Source: Micractinium sp. NFX-FRZ
Taxonomy: Eukaryota > Chlorophyta > Trebouxiophyceae > Chlorellales > Chlorellaceae
DNA length: 16,606 nucleotides
Assembly: GCA_029339195.1 (NCBI GenBank)
Contig: JAPTJF010000745.1
Location: 1 to 16,606, forward strand
Direction of reading: 5' to 3'
Positions 9,165-16,606 of this stretch are shown here, one piece after another. Both the position numbers and the translations under genes were made by a program. Numbering within the stretch: position 1 is the stretch's first letter; every line of letters begins with the position of its first letter. Below the pieces are notes generated by a model, which ran no database searches, had not been told where the DNA came from, and was given only the letters and a program-made list of their open reading frames with translations.

Positions 9165-9169
9165 TGTAA
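9165..9169 (+). terminator. Candidate poly(A) signal TGTAA of the hypothetical gene
   Basis: This is the first plus-strand TGTAA I find after the stop at 8375, implying a 3' untranslated region of nearly 800 bases. It is followed by the relatively A/T-rich AGTATGTTGAAAG. It is consistent with chlorophyte practice but rests on a five-base match. Confidence 0.35.
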
Positions 9170-9579
9170 AGTATGTTGAAAGAGTGAGTGCCATGCGCAA
9201 AGGCCAGCTGATGGCAGGGGGCATGCCGATGCACAGCCAGAATTGAGGGCAGCAGGAGGCACAGGGCTGCACAGCAGGTGCTGGAGGCACCAGGTCTGCA
9301 TGAGGGGGCACCTGGAGCCTGCCAACAAACACATGAGGGCCAGTCGAGTCGTGCACGCAGATCCGGGAATAGATAGGGAGACGGCCGGTCAAGGGGGGCG
9401 TGTGCCGAAACGTGGGAGCGAGGAGGGGCCGTGGAGGCGGGAGGGCCACACGGTGCCCCATACATGGTTGAGGGCAGCCATTTGGGCTGCGCCAGCAGCA
9501 GGTTGCTTGTTTGAGGCCCCTCTCATGGGCCCGCATGCTGGCTTGAACACTAGCCAGCGCCGCCAGGACCGCCGACAGC

Positions 9580-11661
9580 TCACGCCGCCGGCGTACACTC
9601 GGCCTTGTGTGCCCTCCAGTGCGCCTTCTGGCAGGCCGTGCTGCGGGGCAGGGAGGGGTGTGCCATGTGCTGTCAGGGCAGTTCAAGCGGCCAACGCCAA
9701 CGACCTGGCCGCTTTTCTTTCAACAATCCCAGGGTTCGGGACTGCCGAAACACCTGGGGTATTTCAGCACAGCAGAGGCAGGCGGTTCAGGTGGGTAGCA
9801 ACTGAGTGGACCAAGGCTAGCGCCAGCGCAGGTTCCAAGGCAAGCAGTTTGATGAAGCTTTACCGTGGCGGGGGCACAGCATGCGCGCCACCTGCGCACT
9901 GCTGGACTGCACCGCCCACCTGCAATACGCCGTGTTTCGGCACCGCGAGCAGCGGCGCAGGCCCTGCACGGTTCGGGGGTGGGCACGAGAGCAGCGGCAG
10001 GAACTTGTTGTTGGGGCGGGCTCTACAGTATGGACAAGGGTGAGCACAGGTGCTGTTATAGAGGTTGTGAGCGGTGGCTGTCCAGCGGTGGCAGGCACAG
10101 ATGGGACAGCACACACACATACGCTGGAGACTGGCTGCAGTGGGCGCTGATATCACATCTGAGCAGGGCAGGGCAGAGCGGGGGCTAGCAAGCTCACCAT
10201 AGAGTGCTTCTGGCAGCCGCTGCACACCAGCCGGTCCTCATCCCTCCACACCGGTGCGCTCGCCACCGCTCTGAGCGCCGCTGCCCCCGCGGCCTGCGCC
10301 GCCGCAGCGCTGCGCGCAGCGCCGCCGCCGGCAGCAGCACGCAGCTGCGCACGCACCGCCTCTGCATGGGGGGCCGCATGCTCGATGCTGCCTGCCAGGG
10401 TGGCAACCCACATCTCTGGGAGCACTTTCTTCAGCCGCCGCAGCGCCTGGGGTGCCCGCTCGTATGCCGCCACCAGCGCCTCCAGGTCTCCCCTCGGCAG
10501 GGACACGGGGATGGGGGTGGCGACCACAGCACCCAAAGCACGCATGCAAGCCAGCGTCTCGAGGTATGCCCGCCGCTGCCGCTGCGCCTGCCGCACCCCG
10601 TGCATCAGCAGGTCGGCCGAGCGCTGCAGCGCCGTCAGCGGGCTCCCCACGCCCAGCAGGGAAGCGCACGACAGCGCCTGCGCCGCTGCTATGCAGCCTT
10701 TAGGGCGGTCCGGCCCCAGCCGAAGCAGCGCCTCGCTGCTGTCGTGTGCCACCCGTGCCAGCTGCTCCAGCTGCGCCCGCGGCAGCGCCGCACCGTCGCC
10801 CCCCAGCCGAGCCAGGTGCCCGGTGATGACCCAGGTGGCATAGCCGGCGGCATGGCAGAGGCACCGGAACTGCAGCAGCGGCACCGTGAGCCGCGGCAGG
10901 CCTGCGCTGGCGCTGGCGCCCTCCACCCCGCCCGGCTGCTGCAGTTCTGCCAGCTGGCAGGCCGCCGCTGCTGCGCTCCTTGGTGAGTCCAGAACCTCTG
11001 CAATCGTGGCCCACTCCATGACTGCCAGCCTATCATTGTGTGAGCGTACCGCCGTGTGGTACCGCCGCAGCAGCGGCAGCAGCGGGTAGCCCACCATGCT
11101 GCCGCCGGTGCCGAGCCGCTGCGTGGCGGTACCGGCCAATGCGGTTTTCGGCGACGCCCGGCCATACCAGGCTATGTGGGGAGATGTCTTCGGCGGCCAC
11201 GTAGTGCGCCATAGCCAACGCCTCCCGCTGCCAGCTGGCATCGCTGTCGGGCAGCGCCGGCGCCCCGTCGGACGTCAGAGGCAGCAGGACATCTGCCGCC
11301 TGCAGCAGCGCGACGCCATCTACAAAGGCCGCCACTTCGGGGGGCCGCTCCGCGGGCGGCACCGCCTGCGCCCGCTCCAGGCGGCGCTGGAAAAACTCCA
11401 GGCCCGTGGCCTGCACCCCGGTTGGTGTAGGTGCAATGGCAGGCAGAGATGGCACGGCAAGAGGGTCAGGGGTGGCTCCCGCAACGGACCGTGGGGAAGC
11501 AGGCGCATGCAGGCTGCAGGCGGCCAGCGGCGGCGGCAGGGGTGGGGGAGCGGGGCGGCGGGCGATGTGCCGCCTGCAGCTGCTTCTCGAGTGATTCTCG
11601 CGTGTTACTGGCATGCCCACGTCCGGCTTAGCCGCCAGTTCACCTCGCTCGGTTGCGCCAT
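9580..11661 (-). CDS. MYND-type zinc-finger protein, Ala-rich (about 428 aa)
   Basis: Exons in transcript order: 11661-11644, 11410-11168, 11118-10198, 9963-9920, 9640-9580. The C-terminus forms a perfect MYND finger over three exons: CSGCQKHSM, then GLRRCSRCRNTAYC, then CQKAHWRAHKAEC. Spacing is C-x2-C, C-x2-C, C-x3-C and H-x3-C, so all eight zinc ligands are present; the protein ends TPAA four residues later. MYND fingers bind proline-rich peptides in partner proteins, often in chromatin regulators. The rest is Ala/Leu/Arg-rich and mostly helical, with no domain I recognise and no SET signature seen. The first exon codes only MAQPSE, inferred from a phase-0 donor (GTGAAC) and an intron with a pyrimidine-rich end. 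An ATG at 11614 without that intron is the alternative. The 49-base intron 11119-11167 is doubtful. A 97-base intron 10998-11094 also fits the phases, and a one-base indel is possible. The finger is certain; the N-terminal half of the model is less so. Confidence 0.78.
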
Positions 11662-12385
11662 GCTTCAGAGATGGCGGATTTGAACAGGAGGAGCCCCCGG
11701 GGGATTGTATTACGCTGGAGATATCGCAAGATGCATGGCGACACGCTATGCTGGCGTGGAGAGCGACTACAGATAGTTGGAGGGCCTTCCTGCTGCGATG
11801 CGCCGCCTCCTCTGCGGCGGCTCCGCCGACAGTCTCGACTTGCAGGAGACTGTCACAAAAGAACCGCGTCACAAATCAACCATAACTTGGACGCCATGTT
11901 GGGTCGAAAAGCTGCACGCTAGCAGGGCGGGAGGGCAGGCGGGCGTGGCAGCGGAAGAGCGGGGTGAGGGGACGGTTCATGGAAGGGGTGCTCGGCACGA
12001 AGACACAGGGAGTAAACCCAGCATTAAGTCCACCCGTCTTCAGTGAACACAGCGTTGAATCACTGACACATAAGTTTAGACTTTGGTGCCGGTTCCGCAA
12101 GTTGGGCAACCAGCCTGCCAGCCCCCACCAGCCTGCCACGCCTTCAGCGACTCGTGCCCGTCGGCCCGATGGCCAGCTCAGCCACAGCCAGACTGCCTGC
12201 CTGCTTTCCTCTGCCTTGCTGTTATGATTGCAAGGTAGCTTCTTAAGCATTTAATGGATTGGCCCAGATGAAAGAGTGGCGGTAGCAAAAAAAACCGCCG
12301 CAAGGGCGCGCCGCGGTGCACCGCTCCCGCCCCAGCTTGCACAGCAGACTTCCGTCTTCTCACACATGCCGGCATTCTGCTTGAA
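11662..12385. promoter_or_regulatory. Divergent promoter region between the MYND and F-box genes
   Basis: The two flanking genes are transcribed away from each other, so this 724-base interval should contain both promoters and leaders. The part near 12000-12290 is richer in A/T than the surroundings. It includes TTAAGCATTTAATGG near 12241 and an A-run near 12287. No clear TATA box or known motif can be assigned. Short open frames here look accidental. Confidence 0.5.
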
Positions 12386-13983
12386 ATGACGCACATAGTC
12401 ACGATGGAGCCACCAACGGACGAGCTCTGCAGCCTAGCCCTGGAAGTGGCTCCCGCGCTCTGCAGCCTTCCCGACCACCTGCTGCTCCGCTGCCTGGCAC
12501 CCCTCTCTCAAGAGGAGCGGTGAGCGCGGCGGAACATGTTGATTGGATCAGGCAGGGGCGAAAGCATAGGGGCAATGTTTGCTGCCGCTCACCGCTGCCG
12601 CCGCCACCGCTCAGTGCTGCCACTTCCCTGCTGCCGTTTCCGTGCTCCCCACTGCAGCTTCCGCCACGCCTCCCTGGTGTGCAAGCGCTTCCACTCCCTG
12701 TGCCTTTCGCCCCCGCTGCTGCGGAGCGTGCGCGTGCGCGCCGGCGCGTCGGGCAGCCCGCTCCCCCGCTACCGCTCCCTCCTCTCGTTCCTCGCGGCGC
12801 ACGCGCCACACGTGCGCTCCCTGGAGCTTCGGTCCTACTCTCAAACCGAGGAGGAAGACGTGGCAGCCGCCGTGACCAGCTGCCTGACGGCCTGCGGCGC
12901 TGCTGGGTGCTTGCAGGAGCTCACGGTGGGGCTGTGGACCCCGCAGGGCAGCACCGACAGCTGGCTCCCCGCCCTCACGTCGCTGCGCCGCCTGCGGCTG
13001 GGCACCGTCGCGCGCCCGCTGCAGCTGCCTCCGGGCGCCAGCCGGCTGGCGGGACTGCGGGATGCAGAGCTCACTGGGTGCCCGCTGGAGCTGGGCTATG
13101 CACGGCTGCCGCCAGGCCTCACAGGCCTGTGCCTGCGAGACATGGCCAGCACCCAGCTGCCACATCAGGTGCGTTGACCGAGGGGCGCGGGGGCGTTGAC
13201 CGACGGTCGCGGGGGCGTTGACTGGCCGACAGCTGCCCGGGGCTAGGGCTGCCTGCATCGCGGTGTGCCTGCCTGCCTGCATGCCACGCTTGTCGGTGCC
13301 TGCTCCTGGCATGGCTGCCATTTCGTGGCCTCCCTTGCACTGGCCCCTGTCTCTCCCCTCACCCCCACACACCCCACTTGCCCTGCCCCGCAGCTCTCTC
13401 AGCTGTCGCAGCTGGTGAGCCTGGAGTTGGACGGCATCCGATTTGCGCGAGAGGGGCTGGAGACGCTGGCCGCCCTGCCCGCCCTGCGCCACCTGCGCCT
13501 CCCCATGCGCCCGCGCCTCTCCCTGGCGGGCCTGGAGAGCCTGACGTCCCTGGAGCGCCTCGTGGTGACTCCCATGGAGGGCCAGGCGTTTGAAAACGCC
13601 CTGGCCAAGCTCACCGCCCTGACCTGCCTGGCGCTGGGCGGCGAGCTGACCCGGTTCCCACCCGCGCTGGGCGCGCTGGGCCGCCTGCAGCGCTTCTGGT
13701 GCCACTCGGTGGGCAAGGAGGAGGAGCATGACGCGGAGCTGCCGCGCGGGCCCTGGCTGGCAGCCCTGCGCTGGGTGGGGCTGCGCTGGCGCGCGCTGCA
13801 GCAGTCCACGGGGGTGCTGGAGGGAGCGGCGGCCCTGGAGTACCTGTCCAGCCTGGACGCGCCCCGCCTGCATGAGGACAGCGGCAGCGGCAGCGACAGT
13901 GACAGCGACAGCAGCAGCGGCAGCGACAGCGGCAGTGGGGAGGAGGACGAGGAGGAGGCAGGGCTAGCAACCGCAGCAGCGGC

Positions 13984-14023
<40 letters not shown>

Positions 14024-14308
14024 GCGGCAGCTGAGCTGGAGGGGGATGGGGGCGAGGAGGAGGAGGAGGAGTGGGATGAGGCGGCGGCGCAGTGGCGCCG
14101 CTTCTGGGGCTTTGTGGCCGCCCACCGGCCGCTGCGCTGCCTGGGGATTGACAGCAATGAGCGGGTGGCCGGGGAGCTGCTGGATGCGATTGTGGACCTG
14201 ACGCACGCACGGCCGGCGCTGGCGGTCCGGCGCACCTCTAGGCGGGGCAGGCGAACTTTTCTAGAAGAGCTGCTGGAGTGTGGCGCCATCCCCGCCACGG
14301 CAGGCTGA
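12386..14308 (+). CDS. F-box protein with leucine-rich segments and poly-Ala tract (519 aa)
   Basis: Exons: 12386-12519, 12658-13168 and 13394-14308, with consistent phases. An F-box at residues about 28-59 is split by intron 1: LPDHLLLRCLAPLSQEER then FRHASLVCKRFHSL. It should bind SKP1 and make this a substrate receptor of an SCF ubiquitin ligase. Residues about 90-330 contain irregular leucine-rich segments (LPALTSLRRLRLG, LPALRHLRLP, LTALTCLALGG), probably the substrate-binding part. Next come an acidic Ser/Asp/Gly tract (about 378-405), a run of 20 Ala, an E-rich patch and a final segment with WRRFWGFVAAHRPLRCLG. The ATG at 12404 (context ACGATGG) is in frame and could be the true start, giving 513 aa. 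The region 13265-13393 before exon 3 is also open in frame, but it is intron-like: C/T-rich with a CAG at its end. The long minus-strand frame over this gene is a shadow. F-box call strong; substrate unknown. Confidence 0.85.
13171..13222 (+). repeat. 22-base tandem repeat at the start of F-box gene intron 2
   Basis: GCGTTGAC recurs at 13171, 13193 and 13215, each separated by a similar G/C-rich stretch (GAGGGGCGCGGGG and GACGGTCGCGGGG types). About 2.4 units start right after the donor of intron 2. This is a local tandem duplication without coding role. Confidence 0.8.
13879..13936 (+). repeat. GACAGC/GGCAGC hexamer-like repeat coding an acidic Ser tract
   Basis: Alternating Asp-Ser and Gly-Ser codons within exon 3 of the F-box gene give a tract of D, S and G residues that leads into EEDEEE. 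Such a tract is probably disordered. Ser-Asp patterns are typical casein kinase 2 sites (inference). Confidence 0.85.
13973..14032 (+). repeat. GCA/GCG trinucleotide repeat coding 20 alanines
   Basis: Twenty Ala codons in a row include twelve uninterrupted GCA, flanked by GCG pairs. The repeat is in frame in exon 3 of the F-box gene. A pure run of this length is prone to length change by slippage, so length variation between strains is likely. Confidence 0.95.
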
Positions 14309-14575
14309 CAGCCGTGCCTTTCCATCTTCCACTCTGTCTTCGCCTGTTGTCCCCCCCCTGTTTTCGAAACCCCGGCGTCCGTGCTTGGGGCTGCTCAGCT
14401 CCCTGCTTGTTGCCTGCCCCATTCACCACCCTCCCATGCGGCCAACTCTGCCTGCCTTTACCTCTGCCTGTCCCCGCAATTTTCATCTTGCTATCCACGC
14501 ACCTGCCCTTCCTTTGCACGCTTGCCGTCAGAACGCGCTTGGTTTGGTGCACTCTCCGACATGCTTCGAAACATG

Positions 14576-14589
14576 TGTAAACATGTAAG
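14576..14589 (+). terminator. Paired TGTAA poly(A) signals of the F-box gene
   Basis: TGTAA occurs at 14576-14580 and again at 14585-14589, about 270 bases after the stop codon at 14308. The surrounding sequence is A/T-rich for this window. Two closely spaced copies in the right place make this the best poly(A) site in the window. Confidence 0.65.
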
Positions 14590-14776
14590 CGACAGAAGCA
14601 ACGCATGGCTGGATGCCAGGGCGGAGCTTATGAATTTTAAGACCAGTCAACATGCGCAGATGCTGCAGGGGGGACACTTCCAGGCTGGTCGCCCGCACGG
14701 CGGTGGCTGGTCTTGGGCACCTGGTGCGCTGCGCTTGCAGAGCCCACGCTCTTCCTGCACTCTCAGTGTCTTCCCC

Positions 14777-15845
14777 ATGCTGTCGGCAGCCGGGCAGTGC
14801 TCCTCGTCGCTGCCACAAGCCCAGGCCGTGCGCCCTGGCCGCCTCCGCTACTCGGTTGTGCAGCAGGCGGACGCCATTGCGGCTGAGGCGGCGGAGCAGG
14901 AGCATTTGCGCAGCTGGAGGAGGCCCCCGACTCTCCCGAGGTGGCCGTCTTGCGACAGCGGCTAGCCTGCATCCGGAGGGACGCGGCGGCGGTGCGTCAG
15001 CGCATTGCGGAGTTGCGCCAGCAGACGCCAGGTGCGGCAGTGTCCAGTGGCGGCCCAGCTGCCTGGTCGGGGTTTGTGCTTGGGGCCTGCTTGTGAGCCT
15101 GCACGTGGGCTGTCAAGCCCAGCGCTCAGCCCGCTCTGCCGTGTGTTGATAGGCAGCAATTCAGGGCGCAGTGTGTCAATGGGCAGCCATGCGCAAGGCC
15201 TGCATTTGTGCTGCTGCCTGTCGTGCCCGGACTGTGACCCACAAGCTGCTCTGTCCTGCGCTCTTGCGTGCATGCAGAAGAGTACAGAGACCGGGTGGAC
15301 CGCCAGGTGGCACTGAGCAACGAGCTGCGGCGGTACGGGCCGTATGGGATGTATGGACAGTATGCACCCCGGTCTCAGGTGAGGACTCCTTGGCTCCTGG
15401 CTTGTGACGCGCTGCCCGGCATTGGGAGGCGGCATGTGCGGGCAGGCAGGATGTGATTCAAGCAGCCAGCAGGCTAGTGCATGCATGAGCGAGCGGGCAG
15501 ACAGGCAGGCGGGATGAATGGGTGGCGGATGAATTGGAGGTCGGTGAGCGCGCAAGCCAGAGCGTGGGCATGCACACCAGCCTGATCCGCCGCTGATGGC
15601 CAGTGCTTGGCTGCTGTTGTGCTTGTGCGCAGGGGTGGCTGCCCAACTGGCTGGAGTGCTTGCTTCCCAGCTGGCTGGCGCAGTGGAGCAGCCCTTCTTC
15701 CTCAGAGGATGCAGAGGTGCCTGCAGGAGTTGGGGTGGAGCTGCGGGGGCCTGGCAGCGGACCAGCCGGCGCCGCTTCCAGGCAGGCGTCCACTCCGCAC
15801 CTGCAGGCACGGCACAGGCATGTGCAGCAGCAGGCCGCCTCATGA
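14777..15845 (+). CDS. Hypothetical coiled-coil protein with an apparent one-base frame break (three exons)
   Basis: I do not recognise this protein. Exons: 14777-15031, 15278-15378 and 15633-15845. Exons 2 and 3 join in phase to exon 1's second part. Exon 1 begins MLSAAGQCSSSLP, then GRLRYSVVQQADAIAAEAAE, then EQEHLR up to about 14910. The good frame then moves by one base and continues QLEEAPDSPEVAVLRQRL and VRQRIAELRQQ. The expected CGC CAG reads CGCAG, as if one C were lost. Alternatives are a short intron with a weak donor (GTGCGC at 14829 or GTTGTG at 14854) ending at 14913. The middle is a long charged helix, probably coiled coil. Exon 2 adds a Gly/Tyr-rich turn (YGPYGMYGQYAPR). Exon 3 adds a Trp-rich amphipathic stretch (GWLPNWLECLLPSWLAQW) and a polar, Gln-rich tail. 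The total is about 189 aa if the break is ignored. The 5' end may lie in another exon upstream. The N-terminus resembles a transit peptide only weakly. Confidence 0.55.
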
Positions 15846-16332
15846 CGTGCGGCTCCTTCCTTTGTCTGCCTGCCAGCGCCAAACCTCCACCCCAATGTGC
15901 TCGTGCTGTTTTTGTCTGTCTCGTCTGCCTCCCCCCGCCATTGCATCTCCCCGCCGCCATTTGTTTGTGCGTTCCGACGCGCTGCTCTCTGGCCGCATGC
16001 CAGTTCCATGCATCACCCATCACCCATCACCCATCACCCTGCCGCACCGCTCAGCCTCCTTGCCTGCGCCAACCGCCATTCCTCTGCTGCACATGCACAA
16101 GCCCTTCCCCTCCACTGCCTTGCTGGATCCCTTTTGTCCTCTGCAACCGCCGGCCACGTGCAAGCCATGGGAGGGAAGCTGTGTGCCGGTGCGCCATTGC
16201 GCAGGTGGGCATGGGTAGGCGGATGGCATGGCTGCCTGGGCTGTGCTGCAGGATGGGGCAGGGTGGCATGTGGCACGGCAAGGCAAGGACAGGGGACCTG
16301 GCAGCCGGCGGCAGCGGGCACCTTCCCCGCAG
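15846..16332. other. 3' region of the coiled-coil gene or intron before the last exon
   Basis: C/T-rich sequence without a supported gene. An ATG at 16094 starts a short frame (MHKPFPSTALLDPF) that ends near a donor-like CAG|GTGGGC at 16202, so a first exon of the next gene is possible. Its phase does not match the open frame at 16333, so I do not call it. Confidence 0.4.
16011..16038 (+). repeat. Heptamer repeat CATCACC x4
   Basis: Four perfect CATCACC units in noncoding sequence. Unit length and copy number equal those of the CTGGCAG repeat at 5933-5960, though the sequences differ. Confidence 0.9.
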
Positions 16333-16606
16333 CTTCAGGGGAGCGGTACCGGAGCGGTAACGCAGCCGGAGCTGCTCAACCTGGGCGAACTTCTGGCAGC
16401 TGCTACTGCCGGCAGTGGCGATGTGTTAGGCTGGGCTGCCCAAGGAGCCCCCTGCTTCCACCTGGTGCAAGGTCCAAATGCGCAACTTCATTTGGCGCGC
16501 GGTCACTCGTTTAGTGCACGGCAAACAGACTCACCAGTAGATCCGACTGGTTCTCCCACATTAGTTCCCGACATTGTAAGCCCGGGTTCTCAAAATCCCC
16601 ACCTTG
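16333..16606 (+). CDS. Partial exon of an unrecognised gene, running off the window end
   Basis: After a good acceptor (CTTCCCCGCAG ending 16332) one frame stays open for 91 codons to the window edge, while the other two plus frames stop. It reads TQPELLNLGELLAAATAGSG, then VLGWAAQGAPCFHLVQG, then a Ser/Pro/Thr-rich stretch (SPVDPTGSPTLVPDIVSPG). GC at third positions is clearly lower than in the other genes here (TTA, CAA, AGT, GAT, ACT). This could mean a different gene class, a mobile element, or chance. A TGTAA at 16575 lies inside the frame, so the coiled-coil gene's 3' untranslated region is an alternative reading. Confidence 0.35.

Larger units (their letters stand above)
8376..9579. 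other. Spacer between two convergent genes
   Basis: This holds the 3' untranslated regions of the plus-strand hypothetical gene and the minus-strand MYND gene. It is C/T-rich with lower GC than the genes. Open frames such as 8806-9246 (+) and 9061-9465 (-) show no domain or convincing codon use. I see no RNA gene and no TGTAA on the minus strand for the MYND gene. Confidence 0.5.

Noticed and set aside
10204..10986. 260-aa plus-strand open frame
   Set aside because: Antisense to the main exon of the MYND gene; Arg/Gln/Pro-rich with no domain.
11665..11700. Possible tRNA B box (GTTCAAATCC) on the minus strand
   Set aside because: The flanking bases cannot form a T-stem, and no A box, anticodon arm or acceptor stem could be placed.
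13265..13393. Exon 3 of the F-box gene starting at an ATG at 13265 as a separate gene
   Set aside because: The stretch is C/T-rich and ends in a standard CAG acceptor. Splicing from 13168 keeps the frame and joins the leucine-rich region smoothly.
12611..13873. 420-aa minus-strand open frame, the longest in the window
   Set aside because: It lies antisense to F-box gene exons 2 and 3. Its Gln/Ala/Arg-rich product is what high third-position GC gives on the opposite strand.
14962..16023. 353-aa minus-strand open frame
   Set aside because: It overlaps all exons of the coiled-coil gene. It has low-complexity Pro/His/Ala composition and no motif, and the plus-strand exons join in phase.

Overview
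The window looks like nuclear DNA of a green alga, most likely a Chlorella-type trebouxiophyte (inferred). The DNA is GC-rich and the genes are split into many short exons with GT-AG introns. Third codon positions are mostly G or C, Ala/Gly/Ser/Arg-rich low complexity is common, and the pentamer TGTAA (the usual chlorophyte poly(A) signal) lies downstream of several genes. No rRNA, tRNA, CRISPR array, intact transposon, plasmid or viral genes were seen.

Layout from left to right. Positions 1-1002 hold no gene I can support and probably contain upstream and promoter DNA. Positions 1003-5913 (+) carry an 11-exon gene for a 405-aa SAM-dependent methyltransferase with an N-terminal winged-helix region. 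All ten introns keep the reading frame, so this is the firmest model here. Positions 6838-8375 (+) carry a probable five-exon gene for a basic, Ser/Pro-rich protein I do not recognise. Positions 8376-9579 are the spacer between convergent genes. Positions 9580-11661 (-) encode an Ala-rich protein ending in a perfect MYND zinc finger, which is assembled from three exons. Positions 11662-12385 are a shared promoter region between divergent genes. Positions 12386-14308 (+) encode an F-box protein with leucine-rich segments, an acidic Ser/Asp tract and a 20-residue poly-Ala tract. Positions 14777-15845 (+) carry a small unrecognised coiled-coil gene with an apparent one-base frame break. A last exon-like open frame (16333 to the window end) runs off the edge.

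The genes do not form an obvious pathway. They look like ordinary neighbouring nuclear genes: a methyltransferase of unknown substrate, a MYND adaptor, an F-box substrate receptor for SCF ubiquitin ligases, and unknowns.

The most unusual signal is inside the methyltransferase gene. At least five of its ten introns contain a decayed second copy of one or both flanking exon edges, usually with its splice site, about 75-225 bases from the real one. One copy is nearly synonymous with its exon, and one is a clear 110-bp tandem duplication of a splice acceptor. A similar local copy follows the stop codon of the next gene. This suggests repeated local tandem duplication at exon borders, with consequences for intron growth and alternative splicing.
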